From Persicaria tinctoria (Eukaryota > Streptophyta > Magnoliopsida > Caryophyllales > Polygonaceae), in the NCBI GenBank assembly GCA_037127255.1, contig JBANSL010000004.1, positions 4,092,001 through 4,156,000 on the forward strand: DNA of 64,000 bases, written 5' to 3'. The notes beneath the pieces are model-generated. The model saw only the letters and a list, made by a program, of their open reading frames with translations. It had not been told where the DNA came from and made no database searches. Both the position numbers and the translations under genes were made by a program. Below are positions 10,328 to 22,759 of this stretch, piece after piece (the stretch's first letter is position 1; each line of letters starts with the position of its first letter).

Positions 10328-13300
10328 ATGAACTACGGTGTTTCCGACAGCAGCGGTGAGTAAACACAATGATTCGATCTTTTGAAGCTCTTTTAATCGG
10401 TTTCTAGGGTTTTTTGTTTTGCGGGAGCGATTTGGCGATGATAGGGATTTCTCAGATCTCAAAAAGAAGTTTTCTTTAGGGTTAACGTGTGAGAATTGCA
10501 GGGACGGATGATGATCTTCCACCTGCTCATCAGAATAGATTCGCGAGAGGTGGCCGTCTTTCCGGCAATGGAAGATCTATGGTTGCTGGTCCTCCTCCAA
10601 CGCTTCCGAGAATGCAAAGTGACATGGAAACGCAGATTCATATGATTGAACAAGAAGCTTATTGTTCAGTCCTTCGTGCCTTCAAAGCTCAATCAGATGC
10701 TATTTCATGGGTACGGTTTGATCACGGCTTGGTTATGGCTGATTCTGAAATCCATATTTAAATTCATTTAGCTTGAAATCCAATTTGCATTTACATTACA
10801 GGATAAAGAAAGTTTGATAACAGAACTCAGGAAAGAGTTGAGAGTGTCAGATGAGGAACACAGGGAACTTCTATCACGAGTCAATGCTGATGAAGTTATC
10901 AAAAGGATAAGGTCTGTTGATATTTTGGATGTTACCTTATGTTTGATGTTACTATATCATCAGTTTTCATGGAAAATATGTCATCGATGATTGGTCAGAG
11001 AATGGAGAAAGACAAATGGAATGCAACCAGGCATGTTTGCTCCACCTCAACCAGTTCATGATAATCTCCCAAGCCCAACAGTTTCTGCTTCGCGCAAGAA
11101 ACAGAAAGCATCCCAACCAGCAGCATCTTTATCAGTTGGTGCACCATCTCCTGCAATGCAGCAGACTGTGCACCCGACTTCAGTGAATGCGAAACGAGGT
11201 CCTCCACCTGGAGCTAGAGGCAAGAAGACAAAATCGGTAAGTTGAGTTACTTCAGTTAATATTCTGTGATGACAAAGAGATAATATCATTTTGCTGATGT
11301 GTATATTCTTCCGCCGTTACGTGGTTAATGCAGTTGCCATCTTCAAATCTTTCTGGAAGGGCTCAGCCTTCTAATCATGGTGCCTTTGGCGGATTTGCAG
11401 CTAACGATCCTGCTAAACCTGCAAATTGTGATCCCCTAATTGGTAGGAAAGTCTGGACAAGATGGCCTGAAGATAACACCTTCTATGAGGCCGTAATAAC
11501 TGACTATAACCCTGCACAGGTACGAATAGGGTGTTATGCTATATAAGATACACAGTATTCGTTCTTTTTCCTGTTAAATTGTGCTGTCTTGAATTTGATG
11601 CAATGAGATGGTAACTCAAATCTGCAGGGGTATGCCCTTGTGTATGACATGCATACACCTAATGAAGCCTGGGAATGGGTCAATCTGAAAGAGGTACTCT
11701 GGTTTCATCTCTGCTCTAACTGGTCTTAGATATGCATGCCTCTTGGGTGGTAAGGGTAGGTTTCAACGATATCATATTTGATTTATGCTATATTAATATA
11801 AGGTGTCCTAATTGAGACTATAGACATTGGTGGGTCCTATGCTGACAATGACAGACCAAAAAGAGCTGCTGGATCATTGTTATGGGTGTACCTTTTGGGT
11901 AACTAATGCCATGGTTTGAAGAGCTGCACAGTCTAGCTATAATAAGTTATACATGTTTTAACCTCTACAACCAGTACTAGGGAAATCTCTTGTTATTATG
12001 TTTAAATCTTCCTCTTGAATCCTTCTCTAAGAACATTCAGTTTTTCATGTTGCAATTGCAACTGTTTCTCTATCTCTGCAACTCAATTTGATCGTGATAT
12101 ACTGATATATTCCAATTTAGAGCATACTCTAGGGATAGTTTTTAGTATTAACAAATTTGTACCTGCTTTATTTAGATGTCTCCTGAAGACATCAAGTGGG
12201 AGGGCGAGGATCCTGGGACTTCCCAAAGAGGTGCACATGGAGGGGCTGGACGCGGAATAAAGAAAGTGCCTCGTGGTGCTGGTCCTGGTCCTGGTCCCGG
12301 AAGAGGCCGTGGAGCCATGAAGGGTCAGGCCAAAAAAGATTCATTTCTAGCACAAAACGGTATTGGAAGAAAGGCATCTGGAGATATTGAACTTCTGCAC
12401 ACTGATACTCTTATCAAGGAGGTGAGTATGCTTATTCTTATACTTGGCAGTGTTGCATTCAGCTACCATGGTGACAGCTCAGATTTGGATTGAAGAGGTG
12501 CTATCGAAAATTTCTGAACTCCGAATTTCTGTACAACAGGTTGAAAAGATATTCAATGGTACCCATCTTGATCCTACAGAAGTGGAGAAGGCCAAGCAAG
12601 TGCTGAAAGTAATACAACTCTCCCTTCTTGCATTCCTAGCCTCTCATCTTTCCCACCCTAGACAGATTTTATTTTATTTTTCTCTTCTAATTTCATTTCA
12701 TTTATTAGTGCTAATGTACTTACTCATGGTGAGATCAACTTCTTGACGCAGGAACATGAACAAGCTTTAGTCAAAGCAATTGCAAAGATTGAGGAAGCAT
12801 CTGAGGGGGAAAGTGGTAACCACTGACTGCCTTTATAATCTAAAATCTAAAGAGTGGTTAAAGTTTATTAGATTCCCATTACCCAATCTACATTCAGTTT
12901 CATGAGATGGTGTCGTAGATTATGTAGCAAAAGCCTCGTTACATACTTGTGTGTTCATCAAATGAGAACCCACCAAGCTACTGCCCTTCTTGCATCTATT
13001 TGGCAGCTAACTTAACCCGCACTTCCCTTAACGAGAAGATTTCATTTACCCATTAAAACACCTTGATTTTGTCAAATCTGTATGATAACAGTTGTATAAG
13101 TAGTGGGCAGACTTCTTCCCTTTTTTTGTAAAATAAAAAAAATCGCTAGAAAGCAAGACCTGTCTGTATACTTTGTGGCAATGACACTCTTTTCTAATTT
13201 GTATTACCTACAAACAGCAGATGGAGAACATCCACCGTTCCCACAAGGCCGTTTGGACCAAGATCGAGGGTGGAGGAAACGACAACTTAACGAAATGGGT

Positions 13301-13351
13301 GGAGAAGGAAGGGGAACCGAAGGCCCTGACGGTGAGAAAATAGCTGGTTAA
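10328..13351 (+). CDS. EML: EMSY-LIKE protein (ENT and Tudor/Agenet-like domains)
   Basis: Ten exons: 10328-10355, 10502-10710, 10802-10911, 10999-11236, 11334-11519, 11628-11693, 12176-12421, 12540-12608, 12752-12815 and 13218-13351, all GT-AG and in phase, giving 449 aa. An ENT domain spans about residues 48-118 ([31 protein letters not shown]). A Tudor/Agenet-like barrel follows at about 239-279 ([35 protein letters not shown]). A Gly/Pro/Arg-rich stretch and a C-terminal helical part ([20 protein letters not shown]) come next. Plant EML proteins are nuclear histone-binding readers with roles in immunity and seed development in Arabidopsis; that role is family knowledge. Skipping the last splice would end at TGA 12825-12827 (tail ...ESGNH), a possible alternative isoform. 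Which EML paralogue it is cannot be told. Confidence 0.93.
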
Positions 13352-14455
13352 AGAAGAGAGCTGAATCTGATATGGAATGGCAATGGAACTGATGCTTGAA
13401 GATGTAATGTAATGTTAGGTGGATATCCAGTTTGTACAATTGTTTAACCAGCTTAGATTAAAATTAAAGCCCATCTCTAGATTATGGTTAGGTAACTGAC
13501 TTATATAGTATCTATTTTTGTACTTTTTGAACCTTGTAATCTTAAAATGGAAGGAGCTTGCCATCATTTTTAGGGCCTGTTTGGTTCTAGAGTAGGGAAT
13601 TAAGAGGAAAGGAATAAAGTTGTGCAAAATGTATATTATTATTCTTTTTGAGTCTAGAGGAAGGAGGCACATTATCAAGGCATCTTAGGAAATTTGATTA
13701 TAGTTAAAATTAGGGAATGAAAAAATGAGGGGAAAAAGATAATAGTTAGAATATGAAATATGAATCAAAGAATTTCAACTTACATTAGTTACATATGGAT
13801 TAGATTTAGCTGATGTTGCTGGATTAATGGTGTTTTTTTCCCCAATGGCTATGGAGGTATCTTCAAATTTCTGCACTGTTTGAACCCATGAACCATCGTG
13901 GGTTAAATTGAAATCGAAAAATGTGTGGGTTCTCTTCATCACCAGTTGTTGAACACCTTGAAAAAAAATGTGTTATAAGGTAGATAGCTGTGTGCCCAAA
14001 AGTTTATTCAAAACCATAAAGAGAGTTGAACTTTGATATACATATACTCATGTGATATTGTGATTAAAAGTGTGCTCATAGCTGATTTACGGAGAGTCTA
14101 AGTCGCGCTCAACTTATATAACAACCCTAAATGTAAAAAATAAGCTCAAACTCAACATACTCCGGTGAATTTCGTTTTTAATCAAGTCGAATCAAGTTCA
14201 AAAATCGAGCTTAAAAAGTGCTCATATTCGACTGGTTTGATCATAAGAGCTCGAGTCGAGACTCGAGATTCTTTCAATCCCTAGCTCACATTGTTTGACG
14301 TTCTCTCGTCCTTGCTCTATTAATTAATTTAATTCCTACATCATATGGTTCTATGGCTTACACTTTTATAACTACAACATACAAATTATCAAGAACAAGA
14401 AGCCAACTCTTTAAAACTCAAACAAGCTAGGTTACCCTATTTACTTTGTTTATTT
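13352..14455. other. Intergenic region between convergent genes
   Basis: Holds the 3' UTRs of the EML gene (from the left) and of the bromodomain gene (from the right), which converge. No other coding frame or element end was identified. A phrase gggcctgtttggttctaga at about 13573, common at the ends of plant elements, has no partner. Confidence 0.5.
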
Positions 14456-17400
14456 TCATCTCCTAGGCTTCTTCTTGGTGGTAGTAGCACCCACCACCTC
14501 TCCGTCTCTCCGCCTCTTCGACCGCCCGGAATCTGCTGCTCCACCACCACCACCACCCACAGCACCCGCCTTCCTTGTCGGAGGTCTCCCGCCTCCTCTT
14601 CTCATCGTCTCTGATCCTCCTCCTCTAGTTGATCTCCTCCCCGAAACCCTCATCGTCGCAGCTCCATCATCCTTGCCATCACCACCATCACTCTCCATCT
14701 TCTTTCTAACCACCACTTTCTTCTTACTCAGGTCCGTTATCTTCGCCCTCTCTTCCTGTTTCTCCTCCGTTTGGTCGTTCGTTTTCGTCTTCTCTGCCTC
14801 CTTCGACGGTGAGTTTTCCTTCATCCTCTTCAGAAAACTCACCACCCCTTCCTTCCGTGACGATACTAGCTGCTTCATCCTCTTATTGATCGGCTGATCT
14901 TCCTCGTCCGAGCTCTCGCCTTTGTTACTCTTATGAGCCTCTCCTTGCTGGACTGTTCCTGTGCTCTTCTTCTTATTGGTAGCATTGGCATTGTTGTTTG
15001 TCGTCGAATTCGACAGCTCCGTTTTCAGCTTCTTCGGCTCATCTTTCGCGAGATTGCCCTTCTTCCTTGAGCCTTCATTTTCGATCTCCTCGTCCTTGCT
15101 TTTCGCCTTGTTGTTCGAATTCGTTGAGGCTGAATTCCTCCTCCTTCGGCACACCACTATGTTGGTGGTGGTTATGGGCTTCTTGGCAACCGGGTCAGGG
15201 CTCCGGAGGGCCTCCGAATCAGGATTGACGCGGAGGGTGGATGTGGGTTTCCGGACCACATGCTTGGCTGCAATCTCCTTGGCGACCACCCTTCGGAGCT
15301 CACGGGCAGCCAGGTGCTCGGTGGAGCTCTTGCAGAAGAAGAGGATGGCGTTGGTGAAGACGAGGAGGAGGTCGCGGAAGAACCGTGAGTGGCAGTCACA
15401 GTAGATGCCGCGGTTGAGTTTGGATTGAACTGTTTCCAGATCCATGTGTTGCCGGATCAAGTTGCTGTACTTTTGTGTTTCCTGCAAAAATGAGGACTGA
15501 TTTAAGTGCAAAAATGAGGACAGATCCGAGTAGTTCGAATTCGACTCATACGAATTTGGAAAAGATATCACCAATTTAGCCAATTTTTAAATATTTATTT
15601 TAGGGTTCGCCCAATTTCATTTAGAATTTTCTTTCTATGTTTAACCAATGCCATAAAGTCATATATTAGACAAAGGGGACAAAGCATATAGACTTAAGGT
15701 GAGATCGTGACAATGATGCACATATTGAGAAAAATGTGCAAAGGTTTAAAAATGATGCACTAAAAAAAGTACAAAATGAACAAAGTTTTAGCCAAAATAT
15801 GCATCGGTTTAAAAATGATGCATATAAAAAAGTACAACCTTTTTAGGAAAAAAACGCTACACGTTTTAGATATTTGATGTGCACCATCTTTGTCTTAATG
15901 TACATAAATTGGCAACAAGCAGATTGGGTCGGGTTCAAGTAATATCCATTTGGGTTCGGTTAATCTCGGGTATATTACGTGTGCTTGGGTTGGTTCAAGT
16001 CGGACCACACCAGTTCGGGTCAAAATGTATAGAGTTGGGTCAGGGTACAGCACATGGCACCGAATTTTCAGGCACGGATCGAGTCTAGATTTGGATGGGT
16101 CGGATCGGGTCGAGTCGGATCTTGCCAGTTGTGGCACCGTCAATTGTTACATTTATCATCCTAGGCCTATATGGAGTGATGGGCAACCCGCAAACACCGG
16201 ATAAAGCACCAAAAAGGATCTAAAAACACAACCAGACCCAGGCCCCATGAAGAAGAGCCCACTAGCCCAACCCATTATACAGCTAAATTCATGACTAGGT
16301 TATCATCATGGTCATCCACTCATGCTAAAGTAGTTTGTACATCTTTTATTTCTTCGTTAGACAAAATCCATTTGGTTGAATTACCCATTTTGGGTGGAAA
16401 ACAAACAAAATCTCCCGCAGAATTTAATAAAAAATCCACTCCCATATTTTATAGATCCCTCAAAGGGATATTTAAAAAAAAAAATCATCTCCTTTTCTTT
16501 TTTTTTAGATAAAATAAGAAGAATATTTAAATCTTATATATACAATCGAGAATTAATTATGTTGAAAAGTCAAGTTTAAAAACATTTTCTTAATGTTGAA
16601 AATCTAATTCAATATATAACTTTATCTATAAAATGATGTTATATGACAAAAACAGCATTACTCCTTGTAACATACTGTATTTTTTAAAAGCCTAGTCATA
16701 TTGTATTTATACATAACTCTCATTTTTTTTCCCTGAATTTCTATTTTAATGCGTTCCTTTCAAGTATCAACTTTAAATTTCTTGCAGGATTTCAGCAATG
16801 AATGCCAACTTTTCATCAAAACACATCATGACTTTTAATGCTAGAGTACGTGATAGATTAGAGAGAATACTTGAAAACTAAAAATTCAAGAAGTCATGGT
16901 CCACTTCGTATTTCTTTATGAGGTTTTTCAAGAATACCAGAAATTGTACTAAAAATTTAGTATTATTAATTTATAATTTATTAATGAATTTATGCTATGG
17001 ATAAATAACCAAACTCCCCAGAGAAACCCACTTTGACTATTGACCATATACTCCGTATATAATGCATATATGAGAGTATATACGGTGTATACGGCTTATA
17101 CGGCAAATCTCCCCTTCCCATAAAACACGAAGAAAACGTTGGCGTGCTGGAGGAATTCAAAATTTCAAGTATGAAATTATTTTTTAATAAAAAAAATTAT
17201 TTAAAAAAAGTGTCAAATGACTTTAATAATCTCGGCTATTGTATCATTGTCGACGAAGATTTATTGCGAGATCCAGAGTTTGAAGTTCTCGTCCGGAAGG
17301 ACGCTCTAGGGCTGGGGATGACCTGTGTTTGGTCCTTCATGCTGAAGTCCGTTGGGACTCGGGATCAGGGGTCGTGTGTACGTGTGCGCCCATGCGCTAA

Positions 17401-20400
17401 TAGCCTAGCACATAGCCCAGCGGGGTTCCATCCTAAAACCAATTGGCAATAGGTGGGGTTGCCCACCAGGTTATATGCTAAGGCTTTATGTTTCACACTT
17501 TCAATGTGGGACATTTTGTCTCTTCACATTTCATTCTCAACACTTCAGTCTCTTTTTTTTTTTTGGTGTCATGGTCCTTCGGTCTCTAATTCCTTTCCTT
17601 GTTGTCAAAAAAAAAATCTCAGACCACCTAGACATGAGCAAGGGTTAAGGGTGGACCCGGACCCGATAAGTTATGACCCGAAGGGTCGACGACCCGATGG
17701 GTTAGGGTCGACAAGGGTCAGGGTTTAGGCGGGTTAAGGGTTAGAGTTGTGCTGATTTTGACCCATGGACCCGGCGGGTCGAAACTGAAGGGTGGACTCG
17801 TCGGGTTAACCCGTTGGGTCATCAGTTTTTGTAAAAAAAACGAGGTGAAGAGGAAGCGAAATTCGACATTCTAGAATGGTGGAGGCAACTGCTCGTCAAA
17901 TATTTGCCACTCCTTGCTCAACTGTAGCGGTGGAAAACTTTTTAGCCAAGGTAGTCAAATATTAAACGAGAAGAGATCAAGATTTTTTCCTGAGATGCTG
18001 GAAGGTTAAATTTTCCTAAATGACTACTTATTCGAGTTAGACCCGGATGAGGAGCTTCATGATGGCACAATGGTCGAGAGCTCAAATGCTGAGCAAGGTG
18101 GAGAGTCCTGGTATCGGACAAGGTAAGTAAGGATCACAACGAAAGTAAAAAACTACGTGAGCTTTATTTTCTTTTCTCCGAGAGGATACATTGGCAACTG
18201 AAAAACCGGTCCAACCCCTATTCCTTTTTCTTTTTACTTTTTTAAACTAAAAAAATTTAAATGGCATGTCATGACTCGACGGGTCAAAGGGTCGACCCTT
18301 GACCCGGCGAGTCACCACAACCCATCGACCCGTGGGTTGGAAGGGTTAATGTTAGGGTCAAAGATATCCCAACTCTTGACCCGGCGGGTCAAATTCATCG
18401 ATCGGACGGGTCTAACCCGTGCTCATGTCTAGGCCCACCTACATTTTCTGGTCTAGAGTAGATGTGTTTTTCAGGTATTTAACAATAAAATTTATTAAAA
18501 TTTCAAAATAATTTCATATTTTGTATTTATTAATTACTAGTATATATGAAAATTTTAAAAAATAATTAATTACTCGTATATTTTTTATTATTTATGAAAA
18601 TTTTAAAAATAATTAATTTAAAAAATTACAATTTTATTACATTTTTTTATTTTAAAAATATGCGTGAATAGTTTTTTCAAATAAAATATTAACAACTTTA
18701 CATGTCAATATAAAACTCATTTAAAATAAAATCACTAAATAAATAAAGGTTTTTTTCACAAACTAACACCAGTTGCATATATCTTTTTACCAAAAAACAC
18801 CCAAAGTTATCGATATTGTAACAAGTAATAAAAAATGTCCTCATTGCAACAAATTGAAAATTTTATTAACCCCGGTTGTTTGTCGAAAATATTGAAGGTC
18901 GATTTCCATAAATAACCCTAAAATTATTCGGGTCCCCTCATTTTGTGAGGTCCTCGTTTGCTCACGCTCAGTTTGTGATCTAAATATTTTTCTACTCGTA
19001 GCTCTAATCCTCATGATTAATCAAAGAAAATTTTGCATGGCCTTATGTAAAATCCTGACAAATAACTTTGTCGGGATGGTTATGATTAAGATTTAAAATT
19101 AATTTAATCATTCATTTAATATTCTTTTATACTCTTTCTCAAAAAAAAATATTTTTCTTTTAATACGTTTTTTAAAGAGTTTAAAAATCTAATAAAATGT
19201 CAATTTTTTTAATAACTTTTTAGATAAAAAAAAAAGAGTTTTTTTTTCTTTTTTTTTTGGTCCAGTGATCAAAAAAAAAAGAGTTTAATTTAATTTCTAA
19301 ACCCGTTCTTTTATGGATTAAGCGATCAAGCAATAGCGGAGTTATGGGCACCGTCCATATTTAATCGCTGGTTAGATAAATTTTGATCACTAAAAATACG
19401 AGAATAACTTGATTTCTATTCATTTAGAAAATGACAATTTCTCACATCCAACACGTCCCTAACACCTAACCCACCTCCAACCCCCCACACAGACACTGCA
19501 TTTTCTTGGTCTTTCTTAACAAAAATATTACCCAAATCTATTTCTTTTTATCCAATATTTAGACAACTTTTTTATTAAAAAAAAAGGAAAGATATTTTGT
19601 AGAGAACGGGCATTACTTTTTTGACATTGACTGGTTTGCATGTATCCAACTCAGCACATTGATCTGGCTTCAAGTGGTAACTTCCTCATACCAATTACCA
19701 AAATATGCAAATAAATGACAATTACTAGTCGTTACATTTCATGTACTATAAACTACTCCATGTATTTTAAAACTGCTATTTTTTTAAAACTTTTTATTAT
19801 ATATTAATAATTAATTTGCATTATTTGCAAATTAATTATTTAATACCAATAAAAGTGAGTATTATTTGTAACAATCCAATCCAAACATAATTATTTTTAA
19901 ATTATTTTGCATTAACCACCAAAATTATGATTCATTCATTTCATTAAAAAATATACAACCATGACAGTTATTTTATTTTATTTTAATCACGGCTCCCAAC
20001 AAAAAGGTGTTAGCGCAATCCTTTACAGTAATCCCTCCGTTCACAAATATAAGATTGTTGATTTTTTGCACGTATTTTAATGAGTGAAAAACTATATAAA
20101 ATATTAATTTTTTTTTAAATGTTTTTTCTGTAATATAATATTTATTAATAATACATACTATATTGTGAAAAAGGTTGATTAAAAAATTAATTTTTTATAT
20201 AGTTTTTCACTCCTTATACTATTACTATCTTTTTTTTTTGGTAAGCATTTTTTCTTATTATTATATTACTTTTCATTTTTTTGACCCTAAAAAGGAATTA
20301 TGTGCATTTAAATTTGGTTTTTACTTCTTTTACTCCCTCCGTTTCCTTTTAATTGACTTTTTACTATTCATGCACGTTTTTTAAGGTGTGAAAAACTATA

Positions 20401-21704
20401 TGAAATAATAATTTTTTTAAATATTTTTTTTGACAATCTCATACTTATTGATGATAAGTATAATATTATTAAAAAAATATTATTAAAATATTAATATTTA
20501 ATATAGTTTTTATCGTTATAAAACTACGTGCATGACTTTAAAAAGTAATTTAAAAGGAAACGGAGGGAGTATTAAATTATGAAAATATTAAAAAAAGAGA
20601 AAGAAATGAGATGAAGGGATTACCTGACTGGGAAGCCGGCGCAGGAACACCGAACCATGCCTGTGAGACCGAACGATCTCCAAAAACCTAATCAACGGCT
20701 GAGATTTCACGTTCATCCTCTTGTTGGCGGGAGATACCTCCTCCGCATCAAGTTCTTCGCTGCTGCAGCTAACGACGCCGTTGCTCCGTCGCCGCTTCCT
20801 CCTCGGCAAGCTCGCCGAGCTCTGCACATCGCTGCTCTGTTTCGTTTCCGACGACTCCTTGACCTCCCGCTTCGACTCGGTTACCGACGCTCGCAACTCG
20901 CCCGCGTTTCCGGGGCGAACCGGCTGGCTCGCTCCCCCAACCACCTCGCCGACGCGGTTCGATGAAAAGTCTTTGTCCGGTTCAGGTTTGGCCACCGGAT
21001 GAACCGGATCCGGTTCGGCGTTTCCATTTCCGCTCGGTTTATGTATCCGGTTCGTCGAATTCGACTCGTTGAAGGACCGATCCTCGGGCTCATCGGACTC
21101 GGACCGATCCCTGGAGACCGGCTTGTCGGCCGCCCCCGCCGAAGATCCGCCCGGTTCTCCGCCGCTCCGATCCGCTCTCGTCGCCAGATCTGCTTCGTCT
21201 TCCGCCGAACTCCTCTCTCTCTCCGCCTCTAATCTCTTCACCTTCAATTGCAGGGACCTGCGAAAAGAAACAAAAATCCAACCAATCAGATCTCCAGCGA
21301 AGAAACACGGAGCCTCTCATTAAATCAGATTCCAGATCTGTTCTTCCGAAACAGAAATTTTACACGATCGAGACGTCGTGACGTTCCACTTCGCGCCGGA
21401 GCTCTTCGACACGGAGCTTCCTCAACTCTTCGATCATGAACGGTAATTCCTCCCGGAGATCACGTCCTCCAACGACAGCGCCGTCTCCGGTGACGTCGAA
21501 TCGACGCTTCAAGGCACGGTACCTCCGCTCGCAAATTTGAGGTGTGAAAGCATTGAAAAAGTTGTTGCTGCAGCGCTTCCGAACTTCCATGGCTATAGAG
21601 TCCCAGCTCTCGATGCCGTGCCGGCAAACGGCGCACGCTAGCAGGAGCTCCTCCAATGTCCCCCACGCTCCCGACGATGCATCGCACTTGTCGCTGTCCG
21701 CCAT
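14456..21704 (-). CDS. Myb/SANT-like and bromodomain-containing protein
   Basis: Three exons on the minus strand: 21364-21704, 20624-21257 and 14456-15481, all GT-AG and phase-consistent, 666 aa. Exon 1 encodes a SANT/Myb-like domain (WGTLEELLLACAVCRHG, about residues 10-60). The join reads HDVSIV|SLQLKVKRLEAERE, a predicted coiled coil. Exon 2 is mostly acidic, Ser-rich and disordered. The bromodomain straddles the long second intron: FLEIVRSHRHGSVFLRRLPS precedes it, and ETQKYSNLIRQHMDLETVQS then FFRDLLLVFTNAILFF with the acetyl-lysine-binding Asn follow. The tail is Lys/Arg-rich with nuclear-localisation character. This order matches a plant family of Myb-like bromodomain proteins (Arabidopsis At2g42150/At2g44430 type) acting as acetyl-histone readers. 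The start is the first ATG; an in-frame GTG two codons upstream is not a start. The 5142-bp intron (15482-20623) is unusual. Confidence 0.9.
17324..17542. mobile_element. LTR-like fragment related to the short LTR at 46827-46989
   Basis: The block from ccatcctaaaaccaattggc to tttcaatgtgggac (about 17428-17512) matches the order and spacing of ccatcccaaaaccaattggc to cttccgatgtgggat in the 163-bp LTR of the copia element. It ends ...CTCAACA. Candidate start TGTGTTTGG at 17324. No target duplication was found, so limits are uncertain; it may be a degraded solo LTR or TRIM. Confidence 0.5.
17621..18439 (+). mobile_element. hAT derivative with decayed transposase C-terminus
   Basis: Element 17629-18431 (803 bp) with perfect 12-bp inverted ends TAGACATGAGCA / TGCTCATGTCTA, flanked by AGACCACC and GGCCCACC, an 8-bp duplication with two mismatches. 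Subterminal DNA is rich in GACCCGnnGGGTC. Inside, about 17853-18106, broken plus-strand frames read FDILEWWRQLLVKYLPLL, then in another frame IFATPCSTVAVE, then NILNEKRSRFFPEMLEG, a stop, and IFLNDYLFELDPDEEL. These are in the order of the hAT C-terminal dimerisation domain (hATC; conserved P-x-STVAxE). At least two frameshifts and one stop make it non-coding. Confidence 0.8.
20331..20571. mobile_element. Stowaway-like MITE (TA duplication)
   Basis: Element 20333-20569 starts CTCCCTCCGTTTCCTTTTAA and ends with its complement (ttaaaaggaaacggagggag), flanked by TA on both sides, the Stowaway (Tc1/mariner) signature. It lies 54 bp inside the intron next to the exon 2 donor of the bromodomain gene. 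Related copies lie at 37256, 37565, 38974 and 49339 and, split, around 5.5/6.6 kb. Confidence 0.85.
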
Positions 21705-22758
21705 CGCCACCGCACCTCTCTCTCTGAACCGCTGTTGTCGAAATTAGGGTTTATGTGATTCTTATCAGTGGCTCTCAACTTTTTTTTCCTTTTGATTTTT
21801 CGTTGATTTTATATTTTTATGTTTTGATTTTCATTCGTGGTTTTTGGGTTCTTCGCGACTTTGGAAGGGATGAAGGATTTGGGTTATGGAGGCTGGCTCT
21901 CTCACAAACTCTTTTATATACCGGTTCTGCCTCTTATGAAATGACGCATTTGCCCTCAGTGCTTTTCAATAATTGCTACTCCGAAGTAATTTGCTACTCT
22001 CTTTGATTTTCTCTCTTTAATTTTAGTTCACTTGTAACAAACTTTTGAATTGTTCATGTTTATCAATTTATGTGTTTACTTTCTAAGTTTTGGCATGTTT
22101 GTACATTTTTATTGGGTGTATGTTTGTATATTAGATAAGTTGATAAGTCTAGATCTTAAGTTATGATTATATTAGTCAATGTACGCTTATAACTAATTCC
22201 GAAGGAGTTGTATAAACTTGATGAGCTTGATCTTCTAACGGGATTAGTAGATAATCGAGGTGATGACTTAAATTAAACTTAAAGTTTAAGTTTAAGGCTA
22301 AGCCACTTGGAAACTTGGGATGCTATGGCAGTATGGTCTATATTATATGACACAAGTCTTTGGAGCTCAAAGATAACCCACTTGTAGCTAGGGCTGGCCT
22401 CGCTGGATCGCTAGGGTTTCACTTACCCAAATGCGGCATTTGATGATGGCAGCGTACTTTGACCTTGCTAAATAAGCATGTTGAAGACTTTTCGCTCATT
22501 CACTATTGCCAACTCATTCCCTCTAAAAAAAGGCCTCTAATTAGCTCTGCTAGGGTTTTCAAGATTTCGTTCCAAGCTCTTCCTCCAATCCATAGAGCCT
22601 CGATTGCGGTAATCCAACTCTGGCAAGAAGACGGCAGCCACCTATTATTGCTATAATGTCCACCAATGGCTAAGAATTTTACAGAGATCGAAATTTATTT
22701 TAAGATCTTCATATAAGTACGTACTACTCTCTCCATCTAAAAATATTTATTATATTTA
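21705..22758. other. 5' flank of the bromodomain gene; no gene seen
   Basis: The first 60 bases are probably the gene's 5' UTR. Beyond that the sequence is non-coding to the start of a decayed LINE. Short frames here have no recognisable motifs. Confidence 0.45.
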
Positions 22759-22759
22759 C

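Larger units (their letters stand above)
15482..20623 (-). other. 5.1-kb intron of the bromodomain gene, filled with transposon remnants
   Basis: Donor gtaatc at 20623-20618 and acceptor tttttgcag ending at 15482. In order along the plus strand it holds a short direct repeat (gtttaaaaatgatgca, 15745-15835), a GGGTC-rich scrap (15915-16130), an LTR-like block (17324-17542), a hAT derivative (17629-18431), AT-rich unclassified DNA (18440-20030), a degenerate MITE scrap (about 20033-20215) and an intact Stowaway-like MITE (20333-20569). No independent gene was found in it. Confidence 0.8.

Noticed and set aside
12816..12827. TGA shortly after ...EGESGNH as the end of the EML protein
   Set aside because: The splice at 12815/13218 gives a longer tail ([18 protein letters not shown]) that looks family-like; the short form is kept only as a possible isoform.
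14475..15404. Long plus-strand frames (140 and 147 codons) opposite the bromodomain exon
   Set aside because: They are antisense shadows of a Ser/Lys/Arg-rich, low-complexity minus-strand exon that has clear bromodomain content and correct splice phases.
20657..21323. Several 77-102 codon frames on both strands near exon 2 of the bromodomain gene
   Set aside because: The region is GC-rich so chance frames are long; only the minus-strand frame joins the flanking exons in phase.
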